A stretch of 64,000 nt of DNA from Paenibacillus sp. CF384 (lineage in GTDB: Bacteria > Bacillota > Bacilli > Paenibacillales > Paenibacillaceae), in NCBI RefSeq assembly GCF_900106745.1, contig NZ_FNNV01000004.1, positions 1 through 64,000 on the forward strand. The letters run 5' to 3'. Made by a program: the position numbers and the translations under genes. How positions within the stretch are numbered: the first letter of the stretch is position 1; each line of letters opens with the position of its first letter. The notes beneath the pieces were generated by a model. That model ran no database searches, was not told the DNA's origin, and worked only from the letters and a program-made list of their open reading frames with translations. Shown here in pieces: positions 1-7,707 of the stretch.

Positions 1-325
1 CGTGCCAACCGTCGCTCGCATATTTGCCCCCGCGCCTAGTGTTTCCATGGTGCAAATACGTTGGGTTTGACAAAAACGTTCATAGCAACGGTTGTGACAG
101 GCGTTATTTGCAGCAAATGGTTCGATTCCAGGTGGAAAACGTGCAAATAGGTTCGCTGGCAACCGTTAGAAAATACATATGGCTTTTTTAGGCTAAATAA
201 CCATTCTCACAACCGTTAGTGGTGGCATGCGACAGAGCACACGTTCATCATCGCGGTGTAATTATTGAAAATCAATAAAACAGCATTTGCTATACTAGTT
301 GTGAAAGAGAGGGGCGGTTGCAGAT
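1..325. other. Intergenic region with short dispersed repeats
   Basis: No convincing gene is seen. The stretch holds several short related words: CAACCGTT at 160-167 and again at 210-217 (50 bp apart), its inverse AACGGTTG at 87-94, and copies of GCAAAT or its inverse at about 21, 52, 105-118 and 143. This resembles a decayed member of the palindrome arrays found elsewhere in the window, but spacing is not regular enough to be sure. A TATACT at 291-296 may be a -10 element for the following gene; the best upstream TTGAAA (265-270) is 20 bp away, which is too long for a good promoter. Confidence 0.4.
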
Positions 326-811
326 ATGATCGTAAATGAGCAAATTAAAGCATCCGAGGTTCTGTTAACGGGGTTAAATGGCGAGTCGCTGGGCGTTGTC
401 TCTCGCGAGGAAGCGCTGGCGCTTGCAAGAGAGTATAAAGTTGATTTAGTCTGCACCTCTCTGATGAGCAGCCCTCCGCCTTGCACGCTGATTAGTCGCG
501 GCGCAGCCAAGGAATCCGCGGCTGCGGCGAAACGTGAAGAGCGGAAGAAGGACCAGCCGCTTAAGGCGAAGGAAATTCGCCTGACGCCGCATATTGAAGA
601 GCATGATTACGACACGAAGCTGCGCCAGTGCGAGAAGCTGCTCGCATCCGGCAACGCTGTTGATCTTGTTGTCCGCGTTCAAGGGAAGGAAGGACCTAAG
701 GCGAAGGAGCTGCTGGAGCAGCTGTTGAAGGATCTTTCCGGAAGCGGGAAGAAGGAAACCGGCATTCAACTGAGCGGAAAACAAGCGGCAGTACGCGTAC
801 TGCCGCTGTAA
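326..811 (+). CDS. Translation initiation factor IF-3-like paralogue
   Basis: A 161-residue protein with the overall layout of bacterial IF-3. The N-terminal part starts VNEQIKASEV, includes LGVVSREEALALA and a PPPCTLISRG segment aligned to the usual PPVCRIMDYGK; a Lys/Glu-rich linker follows, then the C-terminal domain with KEIRLTPHIEEHDYDTK and LLASGNAVDLVVRVQGKEG. In true IF-3 the last part reads close to KV...RFRGRE, and the YGK motif is also lost, so several ribosome-contact residues have changed. Start ATG follows an AAAGAGAGGGG ribosome binding site. It is not in an rpmI-rplT operon, unlike canonical infC. I call it a divergent paralogue; a changed role, for example in start-site or stress control of translation, is only inference. 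Confidence 0.75.
   Translation: MIVNEQIKASEVLLTGLNGESLGVVSREEALALAREYKVDLVCTSLMSSPPPCTLISRGAAKESAAAAKREERKKDQPLKAKEIRLTPHIEEHDYDTKLRQCEKLLASGNAVDLVVRVQGKEGPKAKELLEQLLKDLSGSGKKETGIQLSGKQAAVRVLPL
785..806. other. 22-bp perfect palindrome at the 3' end of the IF-3-like gene
   Basis: The last codons of the IF-3-like gene form a perfect 22-bp palindrome centred on ACGCGT (positions 785-806), three bases before the stop codon. Directly behind it is a second hairpin (812-856). In RNA the palindrome would fold with no natural loop other than its own centre, so it could act as part of a bipartite terminator or as a DNA-level site. Confidence 0.6.
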
Positions 812-856
812 ACAATAGGGGGGCATCCGATTGGTTGGCGGATACCCCTCTATTGT
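812..856 (+). terminator. Hairpin after the IF-3-like gene
   Basis: A long stem (ACAATAGGGG... pairing with ...CCCCTCTATTGT) starts right after the stop codon. No run of T follows, so it is not a classical intrinsic terminator; it may protect the 3' end or work together with the preceding palindrome. Confidence 0.5.
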
Positions 857-887
857 GCGAGTGGTCCAATTCGGACCGCCGCCGTTA

Positions 888-1080
888 AAATTGTTGCAGA
901 AAATGCAGCATTTACCCCACAGAGAGGTGTGGATGCGACCTATTGTTGCATAAAAGGCAACATTTGCTCGAGGAATGGCCGTTATCTCGTTATTGGAGCT
1001 GAGATTGTTGCATAATCAGCAACATTTTCTCGGTGAGAGCTCTTTTCCCAAAGAAATGTTGCAGAAAATGCAGCATTTCA
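888..1080. repeat. TGTTGC palindrome array, locus 1 (four copies)
   Basis: Four imperfect palindromes of the type (A/T)TGTTGC-N6-8-GCAACAT lie with their TTGC-containing left arms at 891, 943, 1005 and 1056. The steps are 52, 62 and 51 bp. The same element, with the same steps, occurs at 10967-11160 and 25434-25626. Sequence between palindromes is only weakly alike between loci. No gene or promoter is seen in this stretch, which fills most of the gap between 857 and 1124. Confidence 0.85.
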
Positions 1081-1124
1081 CAATTCTCTGCACCTGAAGC
1101 AGCTATAGCTTGCCAAATTTCAGG

Positions 1125-1346
1125 TTAGAACGAGTGTCCGTCTGAATGGCTGGAATAACGCTGCTCATCATTATTATCCGCGCCATCGAAGGCATGCTGG
1201 ACGTTGTCGACGATTTCTTCAATGGCATGGCTGATCATGTCCAGAGGACTGGTGTCTTGATGGTCTAACGGCGTATTGATACCTGCCGCCGTGTTGGAGG
1301 TGCGGTTGTATGCTTCGTTGTCTTGGTACTGATCTCGGTTTCGCAT
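1125..1346 (-). CDS. Small acidic hypothetical protein
   Basis: A 73-residue hydrophilic protein, rich in Asp, Asn and Ser, with one amphipathic stretch (MISHAIEEIVDNVQHAF, about residues 37-53) and a His/Ser-rich tail. An AAAGGTGGG ribosome binding site sits 8 bases before the ATG, which is why I accept it as real. No known family is recognised. It lies downstream of, and on the same strand as, the WYL-regulator operon, with about 100 bases between. Confidence 0.55.
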   Translation of the reverse strand: MRNRDQYQDNEAYNRTSNTAAGINTPLDHQDTSPLDMISHAIEEIVDNVQHAFDGADNNDEQRYSSHSDGHSF

Positions 1347-1445
1347 TGCTTAGGCCCACCTTTGTTTGGAGTGTACATGTCACAGATCACTCCTATTGTG
1401 CCCCGCGATTCCTGGATACAACCAAAATAAGAAACAAGTTCCAGC

Positions 1446-2579
1446 TTATCGAAGAGCGATGTCATGGAACCGGTTATGGACCGTTTCTCGCATGAACTGC
1501 TTGATGAGCGTAATCGCTTCTTGCTCGTGGTCTCGCGCTTCTCGAAGCAGAGAGACTAGGCGGTTCGCATAGAAGGAGGCGCATGCACCGGCGCTGGCTT
1601 CAGCGCCAGCATCGTCTCCAGCTTCCCGGCCAGTGTTAGAAACATTACCGCCTCCACCACCGTTAGCAAGAGCGTCATCGCTGCTTCCACCGCTCCCAGA
1701 ACCAGTATCATCACCGCCTCCCCCGCCATCAACCCCGTCGATTTTACTTGCCAACGCCTCCGACAGCTGCTTGAATATTTCACTTACCTTGCCATAACAA
1801 ACGGCGATCGGCTGACAGCCGGGCCAGATAAGTCCGAGCGCGTCCGTATATGCTGCGATATCTTGCTTGGCTGCGGCATACGTGCGGATCACCGCCATTG
1901 CTTCGGCTGTATCGTATTCACCATACTCCAGCAACTCAATCAGCGCGAGGTAAGCCTGCTCACCGCAGGCATATTCGTTTGCCGGTAGCAAAGCATCATG
2001 CGACTCCCAGTAGTGTATCGCTTGCATGAGCGACTCCCGGTAAACCTCAAGCGTATCGAGCGCGATGTGGTTTTCGATGAGTTGATAGTACCAGTAAGGG
2101 GAGTGGCCGCTGCGGCCGAAATCCGCATAAGGCAGCCGACTAAGCTCTCCATCTTCTTCGGAGCCATCGGCAACCAGCAGAACTTGGGCATCATCGTCGT
2201 ACCCGGCGGCGATGACGAAGGCATCCTTCCAGAAGATTACTCCTGCGCCGCGATTAATGCTCTCTTTAATAGCCCGGAGTGTATGCTTCTGATAGAGAGG
2301 GAAGGCATGATCAAAGTTGAAGCCCGCGTGCTGGGAGCTGGTCATCCCAATGAAATCGGCAGCGAGAAAATGCTCCGCGAGCCAGTTGTAAGCGGTAGTG
2401 GAGGGAGCGGCCAGCCTGCGATGGACCGTAAACCGAAATCCCATCGAGGTCATTCCTGCCAGCATCGACTTGGATAGTGCAAAAAAACCTTGATGGACGA
2501 GTACAGCGTGCATCGCATCTATGTAGGAATGCGATTGCCGAATGAGCTGTAAATGTGCAAGTTGTCTTGTCGGCGTCAT
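1446..2579 (-). CDS. BtrH/C39-like domain protein with Gly/Asp-rich insert
   Basis: A 377-residue protein paralogous to the gene just upstream: both share the SYID(A/S)(M/L)HA N-terminus, a LAG(M/L)T..GF(K/R)FTVH motif, a G(A/V)GVI(F/Y)W segment and a (A/C)GYDD(D/E) motif. The layout resembles butirosin-BtrH N-terminal or C39-peptidase-like proteins, but the usual N-terminal Cys is not obvious, so function is uncertain. Between about residues 280 and 330 there is a low-complexity Gly/Asp/Ser insert missing from the paralogue; the C-terminal helix (VSLLREARDHEQEAI) is conserved after it. The ATG at 2579 is preferred over an upstream GTG (2591) because the AAGGAGG site overlaps the GTG. It follows the paralogue by 24 bases, so the three genes form one operon. 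Confidence 0.6.
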   Translation of the reverse strand: MTPTRQLAHLQLIRQSHSYIDAMHAVLVHQGFFALSKSMLAGMTSMGFRFTVHRRLAAPSTTAYNWLAEHFLAADFIGMTSSQHAGFNFDHAFPLYQKHTLRAIKESINRGAGVIFWKDAFVIAAGYDDDAQVLLVADGSEEDGELSRLPYADFGRSGHSPYWYYQLIENHIALDTLEVYRESLMQAIHYWESHDALLPANEYACGEQAYLALIELLEYGEYDTAEAMAVIRTYAAAKQDIAAYTDALGLIWPGCQPIAVCYGKVSEIFKQLSEALASKIDGVDGGGGGDDTGSGSGGSSDDALANGGGGGNVSNTGREAGDDAGAEASAGACASFYANRLVSLLREARDHEQEAITLIKQFMRETVHNRFHDIALR

Positions 2580-2603
2580 GTGCAGCGACACCTCCTTCCT
2601 TAA

Positions 2604-3605
2604 TTATCGCGGCGTGGCAACGCCCCACCTGCGAATCGTGGAACGGCTCAAATCCGGATAGCGCTCCGAGATGGCACGGAATATCGTGACGGCACGCTCC
2701 TCAAGCTCCTCAGCTTCACGCAGCAGAGCGCATAAGAGATCACGGCTCAAAGGATCAATATGTCTGCCTTTGATGCCATTCTCCACGATACAGGACTTCA
2801 TGCCGGGAACTAGCAGAAGTAACGCCTCGTAAGCGGCGGAAGCCTCCTCCAGCCCGCTGAACTCACCGGAGACATCGCGCAGATAAGAGGCGATTTCTTC
2901 TCGCGTGTACATATAGTTATCCATGATATAGACGGCGCCGCCCTCATCGTAATCTCCACTTTGCAGCCCATTTCGCAGGAAGGTGTAAGCGAGCTTCCCT
3001 GAAGCGATATCGGTATTTGGCAAGGTCTTATAGGGCGTATCCCAGTCGTGAATGGCTAGTCGAAGCGATTCCAGCACCATATCAGCGAGTGAGGGCTCCA
3101 TCCTTTCGCCAAATATCTGACAGTACCAGAAGCCGGTGAAGTTTAAGCCAAGATTATCGTACAGCACGATTGTATAGTCGGAGGAGTGTCCGTCTTGGAT
3201 ATAAAATACGGCATCTTCATCATCGTAACCGCAGATGACGCCAAACTCTGGAATCCAGTAGATGACCCCAATCCCAACGTCAAGCGATTGTTTGATCCAG
3301 TTGACAGCATCCTGCTGATAATAAGCAAAGGTAGGGTGGCGGGTACGACCTGCGTCCCAAACGGTATAGAGACCGAGATTGCGAATAGCCGGGGAATGCT
3401 CGTCGCCCCATTGTCCATACGCGGATACCGATAATGGCAGCAGCCGCTCATGGACCGTGAATTTAAAAGCCATTCCGGTGAGGCCGGCAAGCCTATATTT
3501 AGGGCCTTCAAACAACCTCGCCGCCGATAATATCGCATGCAGGCTGTCGATGTAGGACTTGGATTGGCGTTTCATAGTGATGGCTTCCAGCAATACACGT
3601 GTCAT
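2604..3605 (-). CDS. BtrH/C39-like domain protein
   Basis: A 333-residue paralogue of the next gene downstream, without its low-complexity insert. Visible motifs are SYIDSLHAIL near the N-terminus, LAGLTGMAFKFTVH, GVGVIYWIPEFGVICGYDDED and a WYCQ segment, followed by a helical C-terminal half ending LLREAEELEERAV. The N-terminal half looks like the papain-like fold seen in BtrH N-terminal domains, with no clear catalytic Cys. An AAGGAGG site precedes the ATG at 3605, and this ATG overlaps the stop of the WYL regulator (ATGA), so translation is probably coupled. A role in natural-product acyl transfer, peptide cleavage or sensing is conjecture. Confidence 0.6.
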   Translation of the reverse strand: MTRVLLEAITMKRQSKSYIDSLHAILSAARLFEGPKYRLAGLTGMAFKFTVHERLLPLSVSAYGQWGDEHSPAIRNLGLYTVWDAGRTRHPTFAYYQQDAVNWIKQSLDVGIGVIYWIPEFGVICGYDDEDAVFYIQDGHSSDYTIVLYDNLGLNFTGFWYCQIFGERMEPSLADMVLESLRLAIHDWDTPYKTLPNTDIASGKLAYTFLRNGLQSGDYDEGGAVYIMDNYMYTREEIASYLRDVSGEFSGLEEASAAYEALLLLVPGMKSCIVENGIKGRHIDPLSRDLLCALLREAEELEERAVTIFRAISERYPDLSRSTIRRWGVATPR

Positions 3606-4540
3606 GTTTTCGCTGCGCCTCCTTCTCCTAATCGTTCCAGTGTACGTGTGCAAAGAGCATCCAGCTGTTCTCGAAGCCATCGCGGTGCGAGCAGCGCCTC
3701 CCAATCGGACACCATCAAATGATGCAGGAATGATTCAATTTCATGAAATTCCACGGTGTATAAGGCCTGTTCAGGCGTAGAGGAGCGTATCCGATACCCG
3801 TGCCAAGAATCCGACGAGGCAAGGGGTTGAGCCAGCTTCACTTGGGCGGTGTAAGGCTTGCGCTGGGGCGATCCCGCAGATGTACCGCCTGCACCCCATT
3901 CCAGCGTTTCTGCATCCATAGGCTCGAACTTAGCAGTAGTCACATCCACACTGTTGATGCTGCCAAGTCTCAATAAGCGCTGCTTGTCAGCTTCTTCGCA
4001 ATAGGCAATGACATAATCGCTGTTGTATTGACTCATCAGCTTGAGCGGGCGTATGGATAACTGCAGCAGCCCCGATTCATCCCGATAGGTGATCCGTACG
4101 ACCAAAAGCTGCGAGATCGCATAAGAAAGTCGCTCAAAGACGTGAATGAGCTGCGGATTCGTTTCAAAGATGGGAAGTCGCTGCCCCAGCTCTTCGGTCT
4201 CCTCCTCCGAGAAGCGTTCAAGCAAATGCGCGACACGGTTGACCGATGCCGCATTATCATAATTGTACTGGCGGTAGCGGTAGGCTAAATATTTTAACAC
4301 CTTCTTCTCCTCGTCGGTCATATAGAGCAAGGGAAGCGCGTATGTTTTATTCTCGTAGCAATATCCGCGGTATTTAGCGACATAAAGCAAGGGGGCTGAG
4401 AGCGAGTAGGTCAAATACTCGATATCGCGCTGCGCCTGGCGCTTCGAGATTTCGAATTGCTGAGCCAGCTGCGTGCTGCTCGGGTACTTGCCCTCTCTGA
4501 TCTGACTATCGAACCACCTGATTCGGTGCATGTTGCTCAA
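3602..4540 (-). CDS. WYL-domain transcriptional regulator
   Basis: A 312-residue regulator with a DeoR-type winged helix-turn-helix (TQLAQQFEISKRQAQRDIEYL, about residues 25-45) and a WYL-type ligand-sensing region (ISQLLVVRITYRDESG... SDYVIAYCEE). Proteins of this class often sense nucleotides or nucleic acids in defence and stress loci. The start is taken as the TTG at 4540 because an AAAGGAGGG site lies 6 bases before it; an upstream in-frame ATG (4579) lacks such a site. It heads a three-gene operon with two BtrH/C39-like paralogues and is translationally coupled to the first of them, so it most likely controls that operon. Confidence 0.8.
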   Translation of the reverse strand: MSNMHRIRWFDSQIREGKYPSSTQLAQQFEISKRQAQRDIEYLTYSLSAPLLYVAKYRGYCYENKTYALPLLYMTDEEKKVLKYLAYRYRQYNYDNAASVNRVAHLLERFSEEETEELGQRLPIFETNPQLIHVFERLSYAISQLLVVRITYRDESGLLQLSIRPLKLMSQYNSDYVIAYCEEADKQRLLRLGSINSVDVTTAKFEPMDAETLEWGAGGTSAGSPQRKPYTAQVKLAQPLASSDSWHGYRIRSSTPEQALYTVEFHEIESFLHHLMVSDWEALLAPRWLREQLDALCTRTLERLGEGGAAKT

Positions 4541-4673
4541 GTCGTACCCTCCTTTAATCCAAGCGTGCGTATGCTGCATCTGTATGTATTACATCATCCG
4601 GGGCCTTCGACTGACAAGCACTGTTTGCGTCCTCAGTAGCGCCCGTTCCCCTGCTTGGAGAACGGGCAGCTCG

Positions 4674-4862
4674 CTAGCCGGTAATGCGGTCGACGGATTC
4701 CTGTGGAGAATGGATGCATTGTTTGCATACTTTTACGGTAGATCCGTCTGTTTTAGCCCGAGGATAGAGAAGTTTGATGCGTGTTCTGCTGCAGACCGGA
4801 CAAGTGCCGCGGCCGCGAGACGGTAGGCTCCACAGCGCACGCCCGCGTTTTGTTTTTGCCAT
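4674..4862 (-). CDS. Small zinc-ribbon protein
   Basis: A 62-residue basic protein with two CxxC motifs (TCPVC and VCKQC), typical of a zinc ribbon, and a conserved-looking SRGRGTCPVC stretch. GAAAGAGGGT lies 8 bases before the ATG. The basic N-terminus and size recall small ribosome- or RNA-associated zinc proteins, but no specific function can be named. It is divergent from the gene at 5021. Confidence 0.65.
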   Translation of the reverse strand: MAKTKRGRALWSLPSRGRGTCPVCSRTRIKLLYPRAKTDGSTVKVCKQCIHSPQESVDRITG

Positions 4863-4959
4863 TGGTAATGACCCTCTTTCGAAAACTGAAGTGAATACAG
4901 GATTAAGTATAAAATAACTGCTGCGACATAAAATGTCGTATCAGTATGAGGTGCAAGTT

Positions 4960-4994
4960 TTGTCTTGCTCAGCTGCTGTGGTATAATCACAGCA
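4960..4994 (+). promoter_or_regulatory. Sigma-A promoter with palindrome around the -10
   Basis: TTGTCT (4960-4965) and TATAAT (4982-4987) are 16 bp apart and upstream of the gene at 5021. The -10 is framed by a 7-bp inverted repeat, TGCTGTG (4974-4980) and CACAGCA (4988-4994), which would place a dimeric repressor directly on the promoter. Confidence 0.65.
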
Positions 4995-5020
4995 AATATT
5001 ACCGTTTCCCGGAGGCGATT

Positions 5021-5515
5021 ATGCTCAGTTTTGACCAGAAGCTTTCTATTTTGGAGTCCTTTCCTGAGCTCAAGCGGAAGGACGTGTCACTCGGCCGTGT
5101 GAATTATCAGTATGACGAAAGTTTGTACGATAAGAAAAATGTGGCGTTCCACCTGCACCCGAACGGGAATGGTTTCGTGTATGCCGGACATTTGCGTGGC
5201 TATGATACGGATGAGAAGGGGTTTGTGAACATCCGCGGCTATGAAGCCGATGCGTTCCGTCAGTTGGTAGAGGAATCGATTCGCTCTCTATCTTACCGTG
5301 CGCCGGAGCCGACTTCGAAGAGCGCCAAGGCTGCTGCTGCCCCGCGCGGTGAGGTACATGCCTCGACTTGGTTCGGACCTGAGAAGCAGTCGCTGATTCT
5401 GAAGCATGAGGATGACCTGTGGTACGTGTATGCCGGACCGAACCTCGAAATGGTGCTCGAAACCTATGAAGAGGCTGAACAATATCTACAGGAAGAAGGC
5501 TTCTTCCTGCTATAA
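5021..5515 (+). CDS. Conserved hypothetical protein, duplicated fold
   Basis: A 164-residue soluble protein. Two halves are visible: residues 1-90, with a GNGFVYAGHLRGYDTDEKGFVNIRGY segment, and residues 115-164, with TWFGPEKQSLILKHEDDLWYVYAG. They are separated by an Ala/Lys/Ser-rich linker. No signal peptide or membrane segment. CCCGGAGGCGATT directly before ATG 5021 fixes the start; an in-frame ATG at 4946 precedes the promoter. The family is not recognised. Confidence 0.65.
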   Translation: MLSFDQKLSILESFPELKRKDVSLGRVNYQYDESLYDKKNVAFHLHPNGNGFVYAGHLRGYDTDEKGFVNIRGYEADAFRQLVEESIRSLSYRAPEPTSKSAKAAAAPRGEVHASTWFGPEKQSLILKHEDDLWYVYAGPNLEMVLETYEEAEQYLQEEGFFLL

Positions 5516-5528
5516 TTGCCGCAAAGAG

Positions 5529-5559
5529 AACCGTCAGCTGTGGAGGCTGGCGGTTTTTT
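5529..5559 (+). terminator. Intrinsic terminator
   Basis: GAACCGTCAGC pairs with GGCTGGCGGTTTTTT: a stem with one G-U pair followed by six T. Confidence 0.85.
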
Positions 5560-5691
5560 GATTTGTGCGCTGACTGTGGGCGACGTGGCTCGCGGCGCGC
5601 GATCGTTTTATTTTTGTGAAGTGGCGCTTCGCTATTTACATAACGGAAGCCGTTCGACTACGATCAGGGTAATGGGAATGGGGGAGATTCG

Positions 5692-6357
5692 ATGTCGTCA
5701 TCGACAATACGGGCAATTGTATTTGATTTCGATGGTACGCTGGTGGATACGGAGTCCTGCGAGTATGAGGTGTTTTGCAAGATTTATGAGGAGCATGGTC
5801 ATGTGCTGGAGCTGGAGAAATGGGCAGTCTGCGTAGGTACAATAGGCGGACCATTCAATCCGTATGATGATTTGCAGGAGTTAACGGGGAAAGTGCTTGA
5901 TAGGAATGCACTTAGGGAGCGCTTCAAAGTTCTGCATGAAGAATCGCTTCGCGAAGTAAAGCTCCGCCTTGGTGTGCTGGGGCTTCTGGATGAAGCGAAG
6001 CAGCTCGGGCTGCGGATCGGTCTTGCTTCGAGCTCCGATCGGAAATGGATCGACAGACATCTGAGGGAACAGGGCATCGCTGATTATTTCGAGGCGATTT
6101 ATACAAGAGACGATGTCGAGCTTGTGAAGCCTGATCCGACGCTTTACCGGTTGGCCGTTGAAGCGCTTGGTGTGCAGCCGTTTGAGGCTGTTGCGGTGGA
6201 GGATTCTCTTAACGGATTGAAGGCGGCGAAAGCTGCAGGGATGAAGGCAATCGCGGTTCCGAATCCGATCACCTCGCACATGGACTTATCTCAGGCGGAT
6301 ATTCAGATTACGGGTTATGAGAATCTGACATTGGCGGGGCTGCTTGAGCGATTGTAG
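5692..6357 (+). CDS. HAD-superfamily hydrolase (YhcW / beta-phosphoglucomutase-like)
   Basis: A 221-residue phosphatase or phosphomutase. All four HAD motifs are present: DFDGTLVDTE (Asp nucleophile, about residue 11), LASSSD (motif II), the Lys in KPDP (motif III) and VEDSLNG (motif IV acidic pair). A helical cap of subclass I lies between motifs I and II. The size and layout match Bacillus YhcW and sugar-phosphate phosphatases of the beta-phosphoglucomutase group. Substrate cannot be told from sequence. GGGGGAGATTCG precedes ATG 5692. It is a single-gene unit between two terminators. Confidence 0.85.
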   Translation: MSSSTIRAIVFDFDGTLVDTESCEYEVFCKIYEEHGHVLELEKWAVCVGTIGGPFNPYDDLQELTGKVLDRNALRERFKVLHEESLREVKLRLGVLGLLDEAKQLGLRIGLASSSDRKWIDRHLREQGIADYFEAIYTRDDVELVKPDPTLYRLAVEALGVQPFEAVAVEDSLNGLKAAKAAGMKAIAVPNPITSHMDLSQADIQITGYENLTLAGLLERL

Positions 6358-6376
6358 TCGCCATCAACTTGCCGCA

Positions 6377-6426
6377 ACGCAAAAAGGAACCTGTCCCCTG
6401 AGTGTAGGGAGGTTCCTTTTTTGCGT
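6377..6426. terminator. Bidirectional terminator
   Basis: ACGCAAAAAGGAACCT pairs with AGGTTCCTTTTTTGCGT around a 17-base loop. It carries T runs in both directions and separates the convergent HAD and pspA genes. Confidence 0.9.
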
Positions 6427-6435
6427 GCGACTGCC

Positions 6436-7140
6436 TTACTCCGTTGGCAGCTTTCTGCGCAGCTGTTCCATTTGTTCATTGATCAGCGCATCCTTAGCAG
6501 GTATGCCTGTTGTACCCGCAGCAGGCGATGCACCGTAAGAATCGCTGTAGCCTGCTCCGTATGGTTGGCGGGACATGGCCACATGGGCTTCCCATTGCGC
6601 GATTTTCTCTTCGATCCGTTGGAAGCCGCGTGATGCGGATCCGCCTTCTAGACTGGCACGGCCAACGCTGAAGCTCGGCATACCGGAGCGGGACTTCGCT
6701 GCTGTTTGTTGAATGCGTGCAAGCAGCTCTTCACGTTTCTTAAGCAGCAGAGGGAGCTCTGCGCGGGCTTTCTCCAGCCGCTGTGTCAGCTCAGCGATAG
6801 TAAGCTTCGCCTTCTCGATCCACTGCGAATATTCCTGTACTTTATCGGTGTAATGCAGCTTCGCGGTCAGTGCCTCGCGTGCCGTTGCTTCATTGCCGGC
6901 TCTCATGGCATCCAGCGCTTTGGTTTCGCTGTGTTCTGCCATTACAGCAGCTTCGCTTGCTTGCTGCTGCAGCCCTTTAATCATGGCTTCTTGTTTGAAC
7001 AGCTCTTGTTGTGCATTGGCGATCTCATCTTGCATGCCGCGTACATATTGGCCCAGCATCATGGCCGGATCTTCCAGCTTGTCGAGCAATTCGTTGGCAG
7101 CTGCCTGTGTAATGTTGAAAATTCGGTTTAACAATCCCAT
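6436..7140 (-). CDS. pspA: PspA/IM30-family membrane stress protein
   Basis: A 234-residue, almost wholly helical protein opening with MGLLNRIFNITQAAANELLDKLEDP, the amphipathic helix typical of PspA/IM30/Vipp1 (ESCRT-III-like) proteins. Long coiled coil follows through about residue 150. These proteins assemble on the inner face of the membrane under envelope stress. The C-terminal tail (YGAGYSDSYGASPAAG) is Gly/Ser/Tyr-rich and poorly conserved. TAGGAGATG sits before the ATG. It follows the PspC gene with a short gap and is probably co-transcribed. Confidence 0.9.
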   Translation of the reverse strand: MGLLNRIFNITQAAANELLDKLEDPAMMLGQYVRGMQDEIANAQQELFKQEAMIKGLQQQASEAAVMAEHSETKALDAMRAGNEATAREALTAKLHYTDKVQEYSQWIEKAKLTIAELTQRLEKARAELPLLLKKREELLARIQQTAAKSRSGMPSFSVGRASLEGGSASRGFQRIEEKIAQWEAHVAMSRQPYGAGYSDSYGASPAAGTTGIPAKDALINEQMEQLRRKLPTE

Positions 7141-7174
7141 TGTTGAACATCTCCTAGTTTTGGTTTTTTATGAA

Positions 7175-7402
7175 TTAGGCGTGAAAACGGAAGTGGCTGT
7201 CTGGGGACAATACCTCGAATGGTGCTTTCGGTACAAGTAAACTTGCGATAATGTACACGAGCAGTGTGGTACCGAGGCTAAACACACCGGATACGATCAG
7301 AACAAGTCGGATGATGGTCGGATCAACGCCGAGCCAATCGCCAATCCCGCCGGACAGCCCCGTTAATTTGCGGTTCAAAGTGGATCGGTAAAGCTTCTTC
7401 AT
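7175..7402 (-). CDS. pspC: PspC-domain membrane protein
   Basis: A 75-residue protein with the PspC signature: KKLYRSTLNRKLTGLSGGIGDWLGVDPTIIRLV, then one membrane segment (LIVSGVFSLGTTLLVYIIASLLV). In other bacteria PspC is the membrane partner of the PspA stress system. AAAGGAGATG precedes the ATG. It is the first gene of the pspC-pspA pair. Confidence 0.9.
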   Translation of the reverse strand: MKKLYRSTLNRKLTGLSGGIGDWLGVDPTIIRLVLIVSGVFSLGTTLLVYIIASLLVPKAPFEVLSPDSHFRFHA

Positions 7403-7707
7403 GTGATTACATCTCCTTTAGGTTTGTGTTTGTTGTAGTGGTAAGTCATTGCCGTCTATTGTGAAGTGATGTGTTGTGCTGGCGTATGGTGATGTCGTTT
7501 AACTGATATCCTTAGTTTAAAAGAGGACGGCCTTCCTCGAAACCGTCTGGCGGCTGTTCTTGATGCTGGCCTTAAGGCGGGGGACGCCTCCGACCTTAGG
7601 CGGCATAGACGACAAATAAGCACTCCTCATCCAGCTGGGCGCAAGGCCGAAACTGTAATCAGAGTGCTTATAATCATCGTATTGCTACTGCTACATCATC
7701 AGCGATG
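7403..7707. other. Intergenic region with long inverted repeats
   Basis: No gene is seen. ATAAGCACTC (7616-7625) and GAGTGCTTAT (7662-7671) form a stem that would act on the minus strand after the LysM-GH18 gene, though the T run is weak. A second imperfect stem lies near 7570-7602 (GCCTTAAGGCGG with CCTTAGGC). The upstream part should hold the pspC promoter, but I cannot point to a convincing one. Confidence 0.45.

Noticed and set aside
105-140. GGTTCGATTCC resembling a tRNA T-arm
   Set aside because: The flanking bases form only a 3-bp stem, and no anticodon, D or acceptor arm can be drawn around it.
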